In this document: piece by piece, positions 50,768 to 59,657 of the stretch
Layout: every line of letters starts with the position of its first letter
Numbering within the stretch: the first letter of the stretch is position 1
Translations under genes and position numbers: made by a program
Notes under the pieces: model-generated
Told to the model about the DNA's origin: nothing
What the model saw: the letters and a program-made list of their open reading frames with translations, nothing else
Databases searched by the model: none
From: Paraburkholderia ferrariae NBRC 106233
Lineage (GTDB): Bacteria > Pseudomonadota > Gammaproteobacteria > Burkholderiales > Burkholderiaceae
Direction: 5' to 3'
Length of the DNA: 64,000 nucleotides
NCBI RefSeq assembly: GCF_000685035.1
Contig: NZ_BAYB01000018.1
Location: forward strand, 62,001-126,000

Positions 50768-51176
50768 TATAGATTGGGAAAAATTATACAGAAACAGCCA
50801 TTCTCAGGTGGGATCTGTATTCGGCTATTTGCTGATGTCTTGTGCCTGTATCTCATAAATTAATTCGACGACGATGGCGAACGCCGTGTACATAACGGAA
50901 AAAGAGCGCGCCAGCATGGGCAAAGCGTTGTGTGATACGCCCCGTGCCCAGACGTCACCCATGGCTCGTCGCCGCACCAGCAGCCCTTGCTGTCAGGCAC
51001 CGATGTTCTCGGCGGCACCCTGCTGGAAGCGACCCTCCGACAAGCCTTAAACGTTGGTCGAGACAAGCGCTTGATTTATGCAACAAGGCCCATGAGACCG
51101 GGCACCTTAGCCGCCACGCCATACAGAGCAGCGTGTTAAATCGTCAAAAAACTTGACATCTTCTTCCGGAGCGACA
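50768..51176. other. Divergent intergenic region before the biosynthetic cluster
   Basis: 409 bp, AT-rich near the MocR gene. Besides the CTGTAT sites it holds short frames without coding bias. GTCAAAAAACTTGACATC near 51144 could include a -35 element for the cluster, and TCCGGAG precedes the GTG start at 51177. Confidence 0.35.
50786..50851. promoter_or_regulatory. Repeated CTGTAT sites upstream of the MocR gene
   Basis: ATACAGA (50786-50792) and TCTGTAT (50814-50820) form a wide inverted repeat, and CTGTAT occurs again at 50846-50851, about three helical turns further. MocR operators are often widely spaced repeats, so these are operator candidates for autoregulation and control of the cluster. 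Confidence 0.35.
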
Positions 51177-52616
51177 GTGGAAGCTGAAAAATTCAAGGCC
51201 TACAACGCAAAGTCGATTGCTAGCTCTCCGTATTGGTCACGTGTTCCGGAGGAGATAAAGGGTGCGCTCGCATCAGTATCCAAAGTGTTACCGTTCAGAA
51301 CAAACGAATACGTATTGCGCGAATTGATCGCGTGGGACAGCGTGCCTGACGATCCGGTGTTTCGCCTGACGTTCCCACACCCCGACATGCTACCGCGCGA
51401 GGACTACAGTCGACTGCGCGAACTGCTGTCAAATCCGTCGAATGAAGCCGCTGCTTCGCGATATATCGCCACGCTGCGTCACCGGATGAATCCCCATCCG
51501 GCCGGCCAGATGACGCACAACGTGCCGACTTTCGACGGCCGGCCATTGCCGGGGCTTCAGCACAAATACAAGGAAACGGTGCTGTTTTTCCCGGCGGCCG
51601 GTCAGACCTGCCACGCTTATTGCACCTTTTGCTTTCGCTGGCCGCAATTCATCGGCGCGGAAAACATGAAGTTCAACGCGCGTGAATCGGACGAGCTGAT
51701 CCAGTATCTCTTGCGTCATCCAGAGGTCACCGACGTGCTGATTACCGGCGGCGATCCGATGGTGATGAATGCGGAATCGCTGGCCGGCTATATCGAGCCG
51801 CTCCTGCTGATTCCGCATCTGCAGAACATCCGGATCGGTACGAAGTCGGTGTCCTATTGGCCGCAACGCTTTGTGACAGACAAGGATGCGGATGCGCTGA
51901 TGCGTTTGTTCGAGCGGGTCGTCGGTCACGGCAAGAACCTGTCGATCATGGCGCACTACAACCATCCGGCGGAGTTGCGGCCGGAACTGGCGAAACGCGC
52001 GATCAAGCGGATCACCGGGACCGGCGCGACGGTGCGGATGCAATCGCCGGTCGTGCGCCATATCAACGATTCGTCCGAAGCCTGGCAGGAGTTGTGGACG
52101 ACGGGCGTACGTCTCGGCGCGATTCCGTACTACATGTTCGTCGAACGGGACACCGGCCCGCAGCGCTATTTCGAGCTGCCGCTCGCCGAGGCCTACGAGA
52201 TCTTCAAGGCCGCCTATCAGGGAGTATCCGGCCTGTCGCGCACGGTGCGCGGGCCGTCCATGAGCACGCTATACGGGAAGGTGGTAGTCGACGGCATCGC
52301 GACGATCGGGAACGAAAAGGTGTTCGTGCTGCAGTTCCTGCAGGCGCGCAATCCCGACTGGGTTCGTACACCGTTCTTTGCGAAGTTCGACCCCGCAGCA
52401 GTGTGGTTCGACGAACTTCAACCGGCCTTCGGCGAGTCCGCCTTCTTTTTCCAGAACCAGGGCCGGCCCGCGTCGCGCCAACCCGTCTATCTGCACCGTG
52501 ACATCTCATCCGAACATCAACTCACTCTCGCAAGCCAAGACGATGACGAAATCAGTTCAGGTAGAACTGCTGTATCAACTTTGCGAAAAAGCGGCAGCCG
52601 AACGCGGTCTCAGTGA
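51177..52616 (+). CDS. KamA-like radical SAM protein
   Basis: 479 residues from the GTG at 51177, six bases after CCGGAG. The [4Fe-4S]-binding motif is C145-x3-C149-x2-C152 in GQTCHAYCTFCFRW, and the layout (HNVPTFDGRPLPGLQHKYKETVLFF, TGGDPMVM, RIGTKSVSYWPQRF) follows lysine 2,3-aminomutase. The Gly-rich PLP-Lys motif PGGGGK of true aminomutases is not seen; the equivalent region reads VVDGIATIGNEK. It may therefore do other radical chemistry, or bind PLP through a changed site. First gene of the cluster; its 3' end overlaps the next gene by 74 bp in another frame. Confidence 0.88.
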   Translation: MEAEKFKAYNAKSIASSPYWSRVPEEIKGALASVSKVLPFRTNEYVLRELIAWDSVPDDPVFRLTFPHPDMLPREDYSRLRELLSNPSNEAAASRYIATLRHRMNPHPAGQMTHNVPTFDGRPLPGLQHKYKETVLFFPAAGQTCHAYCTFCFRWPQFIGAENMKFNARESDELIQYLLRHPEVTDVLITGGDPMVMNAESLAGYIEPLLLIPHLQNIRIGTKSVSYWPQRFVTDKDADALMRLFERVVGHGKNLSIMAHYNHPAELRPELAKRAIKRITGTGATVRMQSPVVRHINDSSEAWQELWTTGVRLGAIPYYMFVERDTGPQRYFELPLAEAYEIFKAAYQGVSGLSRTVRGPSMSTLYGKVVVDGIATIGNEKVFVLQFLQARNPDWVRTPFFAKFDPAAVWFDELQPAFGESAFFFQNQGRPASRQPVYLHRDISSEHQLTLASQDDDEISSGRTAVSTLRKSGSRTRSQ

Positions 52617-53613
52617 ACAGCACGCGACATGGTTCGCACAAGGGCTGATCCGCACCTCGCTGATGGGGATCGACACGCACGGTGTGCGCCTCCTGCCTCT
52701 GTATCTGCGCGAGCTTGACGAAGGCCGCAGCAACGCGCGTCCGAACATGGAGACGGTACGGCAGTTTAACGGCACCGCGCTCATCCATGCAGATTCGGCA
52801 CCCGGTGTTGTCGCAGGCGCTCATGCCGCCCGACTCGCGAGCGACCTCGCATTGGAGTACGGCGTCAGCGTGGTCACTGTCGGTCACTCCAATCACTTCG
52901 GCGCCGCGTCGGTCTACGGCGAGCGGATCGCGTCGCAAGGGTTGATCGGCATCGTGACCACGAGCGCCGCCGCGCGGATGGCGCCCTTCAACGCGAAGCG
53001 CGCGATGTTCGGCACCAACCCGATCTGCTTCGCCGCGCCGGCTCGCGGCACCGATATGTACCTGTTCGACATGGCGACGAGCCAGATCTCCTACTCGCAG
53101 GTCAAGCACTTCCGCCGCAACGGCCTCGAGCTAATGCCCGGATGGGCGCTGGACCGGGACGGCCACCCGGTCAGTGACCCCGCGCTTGTCGAATCGCTCG
53201 CGACGCTCGGCGGATACAAGGGTCAGGGACTCGCGATGATGGTGCAAATCCTCAGTTGCCTGTTGACGTCGATGCCATTCGATCACCAGCTATCGCATCT
53301 GGATGCCGAACCGTACAGCCACGGCCGCCAGATCGGTCATTGCCTGATCGCCATGGATCCGGCGCGCTTCGGTTCGCTCGATGACTTCAGGGCTGGCGTG
53401 TCCGAACTCATGCAGACGATTCGCGCAACGCCCGCTACAGAAGGGGCGCACGTGCAGATCGCCGGTGATTCGCAGAAGGCCTCAATCGCCCGACGCACAC
53501 AGGAAGGCATTCCACTGAACGACGACGAGCTTCGCGGCCTGTCCCAGGAAGCACAGCGTCTCGGCCTCGCCCACATTTTTTCGCGCGATGAAGCGCACAA
53601 GGAGTTCGCATGA
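52543..53613 (+). CDS. Ldh-family (malate/L-lactate dehydrogenase type) oxidoreductase
   Basis: 356 residues of PF02615: GIDTHGVRLLPLYL near the start, GHSNHFGAASVYGERIAS with the active-site His, FGTNPICFAAPA, and GWALDRDGHPVSDP followed by GGYKGQGLAMMVQIL. Members reduce or oxidise 2-oxo/2-hydroxy acids or cyclic imines with NAD(P). The start ATG at 52543 is inside the radical SAM gene. In this cluster it may reduce a keto or imino acid made by the aminotransferase. Confidence 0.88.
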   Translation: MTKSVQVELLYQLCEKAAAERGLSEQHATWFAQGLIRTSLMGIDTHGVRLLPLYLRELDEGRSNARPNMETVRQFNGTALIHADSAPGVVAGAHAARLASDLALEYGVSVVTVGHSNHFGAASVYGERIASQGLIGIVTTSAAARMAPFNAKRAMFGTNPICFAAPARGTDMYLFDMATSQISYSQVKHFRRNGLELMPGWALDRDGHPVSDPALVESLATLGGYKGQGLAMMVQILSCLLTSMPFDHQLSHLDAEPYSHGRQIGHCLIAMDPARFGSLDDFRAGVSELMQTIRATPATEGAHVQIAGDSQKASIARRTQEGIPLNDDELRGLSQEAQRLGLAHIFSRDEAHKEFA

Positions 53614-54515
53614 CTGGCACCCCGACTGTCCCGTTCGACCAGCGCGACGGACATATCTGGCTCGACGGCGAGTTCGTCGAATGGAAGCACGCGAAGATTC
53701 ACGTGCTCACACACGGGTTGCACTACGCGAGCTGCGTATATGAAGGCGAGCGCGTCTATTCAGGCAACGTATTTCGCCTGCGCGAGCACACGGACCGGTT
53801 GTATCGCTCCGCGCAGATTCTCGACTTCGAGATTCCCTATTCGAAAGAGGCACTCGAAGCGGCGACCGCGCAACTGATCGAGCTGAACGGCATTGTCGAC
53901 GGGTATGTGCGGCCGGTTGCATGGCGCGGTTCCGAACAGATCTCGACCTCCGCGCGCGCGAGCCGCATCCATGTTGCGCTCGCCTGCTGGAGCTGGCCGA
54001 GCTACTTCGATCCGGAAGCGAAGAAGCGCGGCATCACTCTCGAAACCGCGCAGTGGCGCCGGCCGCCGCCTTCGTCGAGCCCCTGTCAGGCGAAGGCATC
54101 GAGCCACTATATGATCGCGACGCTGTGCAAGCACCATGCGGAAGCGAATGGCTTTCAAGATGCGCTGATGCTCGACTGGCGCGGCCGGATCGCCGAAGCG
54201 ACCAGCGCGAACGTATTCTTTGTGCGCAATGGCGAACTGCATACGCCAACGCCGGACTGCTTCCTCGACGGCATCACGCGGCAGACGGTCATTGACCTGG
54301 CTCGCGAGCAGAACGTCAACGTGATCGAACGCGAGATTCTCCCCGACGAACTGGACTCGTTCAACGAGTGTTTCGTGACCGGCACCGCCGCCGAGGTGTG
54401 TCCGGTCAGCCGCATCGACCAGCACGCGTTCATGCCGTCGGCGATTACGTTCGATCTGATGACCGCGTATTCGGACCGCGTGCACAACCGTCGGGGAGTC
54501 GCTGTCCATGACTAG
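53610..54515 (+). CDS. Branched-chain-aminotransferase-like class IV PLP enzyme
   Basis: 301 residues. Fold type IV features: HGLHYASCVYEGERVYSG at the start, catalytic Lys162 in QAKASSHYMIATLCKHHAEANGFQDALML, and AEATSANVFFVRNGELHTPTPDCFLDGITRQTVIDLA. Segment 151-160 is rich in Pro/Ser (RPPPSSSPCQ), where IlvE has KAGGN-type residues, suggesting changed substrate use. It starts by ATGA overlap with the dehydrogenase and ends by 8-bp overlap with the oxygenase. It probably aminates or deaminates the pathway amino acid rather than serving valine synthesis. Confidence 0.87.
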   Translation: MTGTPTVPFDQRDGHIWLDGEFVEWKHAKIHVLTHGLHYASCVYEGERVYSGNVFRLREHTDRLYRSAQILDFEIPYSKEALEAATAQLIELNGIVDGYVRPVAWRGSEQISTSARASRIHVALACWSWPSYFDPEAKKRGITLETAQWRRPPPSSSPCQAKASSHYMIATLCKHHAEANGFQDALMLDWRGRIAEATSANVFFVRNGELHTPTPDCFLDGITRQTVIDLAREQNVNVIEREILPDELDSFNECFVTGTAAEVCPVSRIDQHAFMPSAITFDLMTAYSDRVHNRRGVAVHD

Positions 54516-55269
54516 CGAGCCCGCTTTCGATCAGTTGCGGACGGCCTCGCCGTTCGATGCCGCCTCCGCGGAACTAGAGCGGCAGGGCTGGACCGTGCTG
54601 CCGCCGCAGGCGCTCGAGGCCGGCGTGCGGGCCGCGCTCGCGCGGTTCGGCACAATCGTGCCGCAATACAACGGTGAGGACACCTGGGAGGTCAAGGTGA
54701 AACCCGGCTTCGAGAAGTTGCCGTACTCACAGAGCAGCAACGGCATTGGTCCGCACACCGAAGTGCCGGTCGGCGATCCGCCGCCGCGTTATCTCGCGTT
54801 GCACTGCCACCGTCAGGCACGCTGTGGACAGGGCCACACGAGCCTCGCGGACGGCGCCGCGTTTTGCCGCTCACTGGACGCGAAACTGCAAAAGTACGTC
54901 CATGACGTGCCGGTGCAATTCGCCGCCACGCTCAAGCCGGGGGGCGCTTACCGGCAGATGCTGTCCGCACCGATCCTAAGCCGGGAGAGTGGGCGCCCGA
55001 TTTTCCGCTTTAGCTTCAACCAGTTCCGATACGGCGACGTGAACCCGTCGGAGGCTGCGCTGAACGATGCATCCAGGCAGCCCGACACGGATAACCCGCT
55101 CGTCCGACTCGCGACGCTCGCGGCCGCGTATTTCGAATCAGACGCGCAACCCGTACTGATCCCAGATGGCCATCTGCTGATCTGGGACAACCACCGGCTG
55201 TTTCACGCCCGCAGCACATTTTCGGACCCCGCGCGCCATCTGACGCGGTACTGGCTGCATTCCAGCTAA
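54508..55269 (+). CDS. TauD/TfdA-like Fe(II)/2-oxoglutarate oxygenase
   Basis: 253 residues. The iron ligands appear as H83-x-E85 in GIGPHTEVPVGDPPPRYLALHC and a distal His near 233 in NHRLFHARSTF; the 2-oxoglutarate Arg is probably in RHLTRYW. Glu instead of the usual Asp in H-x-D/E is tolerated in this family. It likely hydroxylates or desaturates a free amino or carboxylic acid. SyrB2-like halogenases have Ala or Gly at this place, so halogenation is not expected. It overlaps the preceding gene by 8 bp. Confidence 0.85.
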   Translation: MTSEPAFDQLRTASPFDAASAELERQGWTVLPPQALEAGVRAALARFGTIVPQYNGEDTWEVKVKPGFEKLPYSQSSNGIGPHTEVPVGDPPPRYLALHCHRQARCGQGHTSLADGAAFCRSLDAKLQKYVHDVPVQFAATLKPGGAYRQMLSAPILSRESGRPIFRFSFNQFRYGDVNPSEAALNDASRQPDTDNPLVRLATLAAAYFESDAQPVLIPDGHLLIWDNHRLFHARSTFSDPARHLTRYWLHSS

Positions 55270-55284
55270 CCGAGGGATCATCCA

Positions 55285-56238
55285 ATGACGAATGTAAACA
55301 CGGCGCTGATCGCGCAACTCAACAACGCCTGGCCGCGCCGAGCGACCGTCTGCGATATGGAGCGATTCCGCGTGGAAGGCGAGTTCGACGCGAAGCGGCC
55401 GGACTATCCGGTCGCGCTCGTGCCATTCTTCGAGCACGAAGGCATCCAGCGACTCGATGAGCCGCTGAAGCGGCAAATACTCTCGTGGGGCTGGATTGGA
55501 TACAACCGCCGCACGGTCGCCGCCGAAGATCACGTCGTCAATCCGGCATTGAACTATCTGGCCAGCGAAATCCTGCCGGACGACGACTGGATCTTCACCG
55601 AGTCGATCCGGCAAACGCTGATCGATGAGCACTATCACACGCTGATGCATCTGAACGCGATCCAGCGCACGCGTCACCAGCGTCAGATCGATATTGACAT
55701 GGACTTGCCCATGTCGATTACCTACCTCGAGCTCGAGAAACTGAAACAGCAACTGGTCGAGCCCTGGGAGAAACAGCTTGCGGCAGTCGCCTTTGCGACG
55801 GTCGCGGAAATCAGTGTCAACGCGTTCCTGGACATTCTCGCTGACGACGAGACGATCCAGCCGCAGAACAGCAGCGTGGCGAAGCTGCACAACCGCGACG
55901 AGTACGCGCACAGCAAAATGCTCGGCGAGATCGGCAAGGTCGTATTCCACCGCCTGACTCCGAAGCAGAAGGCATTTTTCGTCGCTACGCTGCCGCTCGC
56001 ACTACGCGCGTTCGTCGCGCAGGATTTTTCGATGTGGGAAGCGATCTTGAGGCAACTGAAGGTGCCGAACGCGGCGGGCATCATTCGCGACTGCCAGCAG
56101 CCGGGCAAGGAAACCGCGCTGACCCGCGATTACAGCGGCTTGCACCGTCTCGCGGACGAACTCGGCATTCTTGGCGAACTGGACTTCAACTTCGACGGCG
56201 ATCGCGCAAGCGCCGCTGGTATGCAGCGCACAAATTGA
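55285..56238 (+). CDS. AurF-like diiron N-oxygenase
   Basis: 317 residues. Pattern of the AurF/CmlI superfamily (PF11583): FGWGWIGYNRR-like WGWIGYNRRTVAAEDHVVNPALNYL, then IDEHYHTLMH, AFATVAEISVNAFLD and HNRDEYAHSKML, with E-x-x-H pairs that bind two irons. These enzymes oxidise amines to hydroxylamines or nitro groups. Relatives in the Burkholderia ham and Pseudomonas mgo clusters act toward diazeniumdiolates. It is the enzyme that best suggests an N-oxidised product for the whole cluster. The 15-bp gap to the upstream gene holds CGAGGGA as ribosome site. Confidence 0.86.
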   Translation: MTNVNTALIAQLNNAWPRRATVCDMERFRVEGEFDAKRPDYPVALVPFFEHEGIQRLDEPLKRQILSWGWIGYNRRTVAAEDHVVNPALNYLASEILPDDDWIFTESIRQTLIDEHYHTLMHLNAIQRTRHQRQIDIDMDLPMSITYLELEKLKQQLVEPWEKQLAAVAFATVAEISVNAFLDILADDETIQPQNSSVAKLHNRDEYAHSKMLGEIGKVVFHRLTPKQKAFFVATLPLALRAFVAQDFSMWEAILRQLKVPNAAGIIRDCQQPGKETALTRDYSGLHRLADELGILGELDFNFDGDRASAAGMQRTN

Positions 56239-56273
56239 CGAGCACATCTCCCAACCTCTTTCCGAATCGACCC

Positions 56274-57119
56274 ATGACCGACCTGGAAACGCCACTGTAT
56301 GAGGTCTACGCGCTTCGTATCGGCAGCAACGCGCAACGCACCGCGCGTGAGAACTTCTTCTTCGATGCATGCTGTGGGCCGCCCGATGCATCGATGCCTC
56401 TTGATTATTTCTTCTGGGTGATCCGCGACGGCGCGCGCACCGTCGTGGTCGACACCGCGTTTCCGGTGTCGACCGGAGCGCGCCGCGACCGGCAGATGCT
56501 TCGCTCGACCGGCGAGGCACTGGCCGCACTGGATATCGATCCAGCCAAAGTGACCGACGTGATCGTCACTCATCTGCACTGGGACCACGCGGGTAACCTC
56601 GATCTGTTTTCGAACGCGCGCGTGCACTTGCAGGGTGCAGAACTGCGCTTCTGCACCGGCGCCGATATGCAGCATAAGCCGTTGCGCAAGCTCTACGAGC
56701 GCGACGACGTAATGCAGACCGTCAGCATTCTGTACGACGGCCGGCTTGTCGTGCACGAAGGCACGAAGACGTTCGCGCCAGGCATCGAGATGTGCCTCGT
56801 CGGCGGCCATACCCCGGGCAGCCAGGTGGTTCGCGTCGCGACGCGTCGCGGCAACCTCGTGCTTGCCGCAGACGCAGCGCATCTCTGGGCGAACGTGCGC
56901 GGCCGACGGCCGTTTCCTATCCTGCACGACCTGGCGAAGATGCTCGACGCGTTCGAAACGATCGACGCGCTCGCCGACGGTCCCGACCACGTGATACCTG
57001 GTCACGATCCACTCGTCGCTACAACATTTCCGCGCTTCGGCAACGACCCGAACACGTTCTGTCTTCACGAGGACCCGCTCTGCGGCCGGGCGAGCCGATC
57101 GACGCGGGAGGGCGGCTGA
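56274..57119 (+). CDS. Metallo-beta-lactamase-fold hydrolase
   Basis: 281 residues. The metal motif H-x-H-x-D-H is at 100-105 (HLHWDH), followed by GGHTPGSQVV, a later Asp (AADAAH) and PGHDPL. It resembles N-acyl-homoserine-lactonase-like members (AttM/AhlD group) that open lactones. Within the cluster it may hydrolyse an ester or lactone intermediate, or serve as quencher; this is inference. It ends 1 bp before the cupin gene. Confidence 0.87.
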   Translation: MTDLETPLYEVYALRIGSNAQRTARENFFFDACCGPPDASMPLDYFFWVIRDGARTVVVDTAFPVSTGARRDRQMLRSTGEALAALDIDPAKVTDVIVTHLHWDHAGNLDLFSNARVHLQGAELRFCTGADMQHKPLRKLYERDDVMQTVSILYDGRLVVHEGTKTFAPGIEMCLVGGHTPGSQVVRVATRRGNLVLAADAAHLWANVRGRRPFPILHDLAKMLDAFETIDALADGPDHVIPGHDPLVATTFPRFGNDPNTFCLHEDPLCGRASRSTREGG

Positions 57120-57120
57120 C

Positions 57121-57627
57121 ATGAGCGAGACCGTCACCCGGGGCAAACTGTTCGAGTACAACCAGTACCGCAGCCATTTCGCCGATGCTCAACCCAACGC
57201 GGTCGCATGGGCGTGGTCGGACATCGTCACCGGACTCGCCGCCTCGCGGCACGGGGAGCGAGGCACCTTCACGCTGTCGAAGGACGGCGCGGCGGCCGGC
57301 TGCGAGATCCTGCCCGGCATGGCCGTCAACGTGCAGGTCGTACAGGCTGGCGCGTCGACGCGGCCGCATGCGCATGCATGGTGGCATCTGTTCGTCGTGC
57401 AATCGGGTAGCGGCACCGCGTATCTCGGCGCGGACCCCGAGCCGGTGCGGCTTGCCACGCGTGATCTGCTGCTCGTGCCGGCGTGGTGCGACCACGCATT
57501 CCAGTGCGATCCACACGACGCGCTCATCCTGTTCAGCGCCAGCAATCTGCCGCAGCAAACCGGGCTCGGCAACCAGAAGGCCAGCGAACCCGTAGACGAA
57601 CCAACAGGGACGGGACACCATCCATGA
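57121..57627 (+). CDS. Cupin-domain protein
   Basis: 168 residues. A single cupin barrel with metal-binding pattern RPHAHAWWHLFVV (H83, H85, H89) and a second His in PAWCDHAFQCD. It may be a small oxygenase or an isomerase. Cupins occur beside AurF-like oxygenases in diazeniumdiolate clusters, where they take part in late steps, so a role in N-N or N-O chemistry is possible. Its stop overlaps the MFS start (ATGA). Confidence 0.85.
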   Translation: MSETVTRGKLFEYNQYRSHFADAQPNAVAWAWSDIVTGLAASRHGERGTFTLSKDGAAAGCEILPGMAVNVQVVQAGASTRPHAHAWWHLFVVQSGSGTAYLGADPEPVRLATRDLLLVPAWCDHAFQCDPHDALILFSASNLPQQTGLGNQKASEPVDEPTGTGHHP

Positions 57628-58880
57628 ACTCCTCGAATCATGCGCCCATTGGCTTGTCTCAGGACCGCGGGGATAGGTACCGCTGGATCGTACTCGGCGT
57701 TGCCGCGCTCGCGCAGACGGCGGCGTCGATCACCGCGCAAGGGATCTACACGCTGATCCCGTCCCTTCAAAATGCCTTTCATCTGTCCGAGGCCACCGCC
57801 GCGCTGGCGGTTTCCGCCCTGAATGGCGGCCAGGTCGTGACGATGCTGATGCTCGGTTGGCTGATCGACCGCTTCGGCGAACGTTATGTCGTCGCGTTGA
57901 CCATGGTGGCAATGGGTGTCGCGGCGCTGGCCGGTTCGTTCTTGTCGGCCAGCTTTTCGATATTGCTACTGTTTTTCGTGATGATCGGTACTTCGTATGC
58001 GTCGGTGCAACCCGGCGGCACGCGAGCGATCGTCCGCTGGTTTCCGCCCAACGAGCGCGGGATGGCGACCGGCGTGCGGCAGGCGGGTCTGCCGCTTGGC
58101 ACTGCGGTTGCGGCGATGGTGTTGCCGCTGATCGCCGCAACCTATAGCTGGAATGCCGCGCTCGCGGTGCAGGGCGTGATCGGCATCGCCGGCGGTATCC
58201 TGTTCGGCCTTCTACATCGTGACGATCGCGGCCTGCAAGGCGCTGCCGCGGCCACCCCGCCGAATCTTCTGAAGGCAGTCAAACTCGTGATCGGTCATTC
58301 GGCGCTGTGGCCGGTGATGCTGGCCGGCGCGGTGATGGTCACGTTTCAGTACACCTTCGCCACGCATGCCATTCCGTTTGTCGCCGCGCACTTTCACTAT
58401 CCGGTCGTCGCTGCCGCGCTACTGTTCTCCGTATCGCAATGGATCGGCATTCTCGGGCGTATCGGTCTCGCGTGGATCAGCGACCGCTTCTGGCCAAACC
58501 GCCGCGTACGCTCGCTCGGGCTCAGCATGGCCATTTGCGTCGCGGCAACGATGTCACTGCTGGTGCTGCCGACTGGCGCAGGCCATGTTCCTCTGACGGC
58601 GATTTTCTGCGTGATCGGACTGTTCGGCGTCGGCTGGTATCCACTCTATCTGCTGCAAATCGCGGAGATGGCGCCGAAGTCGGCGGTCGCCTCGACGATC
58701 AGCTTCTCAATGACGCTCAACATGGTGTCTATCTGCATCATGCCACCGCTGTTCGGCGTGATAGTCGACCACTTTGGCTACGGTTCTGCGTGGAGCGTGC
58801 TGATGTTAGTGGTTGTGTCCGGGATCGCTGTGCTGTGGAAAGGCGCGGCAACCGCGGAGCGCGCTCGCGTGAGCGTATGA
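57624..58880 (+). CDS. MFS transporter, likely exporter of the cluster product
   Basis: 418 residues, 12 predicted membrane helices. The MFS signature between helices 2 and 3 is GWLIDRFGERYVV; helix 4-5 has QPGGTRAIVRWFPPNERGMATGVRQAGLPLG, as in oxalate/formate or nitrate-like and sugar-acid MFS groups. Its translational coupling to the cupin gene makes it part of the biosynthetic operon; export of the product or uptake of a precursor are both possible. Confidence 0.87.
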   Translation: MNSSNHAPIGLSQDRGDRYRWIVLGVAALAQTAASITAQGIYTLIPSLQNAFHLSEATAALAVSALNGGQVVTMLMLGWLIDRFGERYVVALTMVAMGVAALAGSFLSASFSILLLFFVMIGTSYASVQPGGTRAIVRWFPPNERGMATGVRQAGLPLGTAVAAMVLPLIAATYSWNAALAVQGVIGIAGGILFGLLHRDDRGLQGAAAATPPNLLKAVKLVIGHSALWPVMLAGAVMVTFQYTFATHAIPFVAAHFHYPVVAAALLFSVSQWIGILGRIGLAWISDRFWPNRRVRSLGLSMAICVAATMSLLVLPTGAGHVPLTAIFCVIGLFGVGWYPLYLLQIAEMAPKSAVASTISFSMTLNMVSICIMPPLFGVIVDHFGYGSAWSVLMLVVVSGIAVLWKGAATAERARVSV

Positions 58881-58979
58881 ACTTCGGCCCGGCGAGGCAC
58901 GTTGCCCCCTGAACAGCCGGTGCAGCTTCGCCGCCCCCCATATTTATTCCAGTTTCCAGTTGCCTTAAAGGAACTCTAG

Positions 58980-59615
58980 ATGAGCAAGAACCCGATCTAT
59001 CTGTACGTCGGCGCCGATTGCATCAGCGCGTTCGCGATGTCCGCTTTCGTCGTCCTGAAAGAGAAAGGCCTCGACTTTGATCTGCGCACTGTCGATCTGA
59101 AGAATGGACAGCAACACAGTTCCGCGTATCGCGAGATCTCGCTGACACGCCGCGTGCCGACGCTGCTGCACGGGAACTTCGCGTTGTCCGAATCGTCGGC
59201 AATCGCCGAGTATCTGGACGAGGTTTATCGCGCGCCGGCGCATGCTACCGTCCTACCTGCGGATCGCGAGACGCGTGCGCAGGCGCGCCAACTCCAGGCG
59301 TGGATCCGCAGCGATTTCATGCCGCTGAAAAGCGAGCGCCAGGCCGACCGGATCTATTTTCCAGAGCCGGTCAAGCCGTTGTCGGACCCGGCTCAACGGG
59401 CATGCGACAAACTGCTCGCGGCCGCGGACCGCTTGATCAGCGACGACCGCTACGGTGTGTTCGGCGACTGGTGCATTGCCGATACGGACTTCGCGCTGAT
59501 GCTGAATCGGCTCATCGCGTGTGGCGACCCGGTGCCACCGAAGCTCGTCCGCTACGTGGAACGTCAATGGGCACGGCCGAGCGTACAACAGTGGGTCAAT
59601 CAGAAACGGGTATAG
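58980..59615 (+). CDS. Glutathione S-transferase
   Basis: 211 residues (YfcF-like group). The thioredoxin-like N-domain has LYVGADCISAFAMSAFVVLKEKGLDFDLRTVD and the Pro-Ser pair SLTRRVPTLLHGNFALSESSAIAEYLDE; the all-helical C-domain has GDWCIADTDFALMLNRL. It follows the exporter after 99 bp with AAAGGAAC as ribosome site. In the cluster it may conjugate a reactive intermediate or protect against the product. Confidence 0.87.
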   Translation: MSKNPIYLYVGADCISAFAMSAFVVLKEKGLDFDLRTVDLKNGQQHSSAYREISLTRRVPTLLHGNFALSESSAIAEYLDEVYRAPAHATVLPADRETRAQARQLQAWIRSDFMPLKSERQADRIYFPEPVKPLSDPAQRACDKLLAAADRLISDDRYGVFGDWCIADTDFALMLNRLIACGDPVPPKLVRYVERQWARPSVQQWVNQKRV

Positions 59616-59657
59616 AGGCGCGCGGAGCTGGATGACATCGCACAATCAGGAGATCGC

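Noticed and set aside
54508..55269. Halogenase function for the TauD-like enzyme
   Set aside because: The iron-binding carboxylate (H-x-E) is present; non-heme halogenases have Ala or Gly there.
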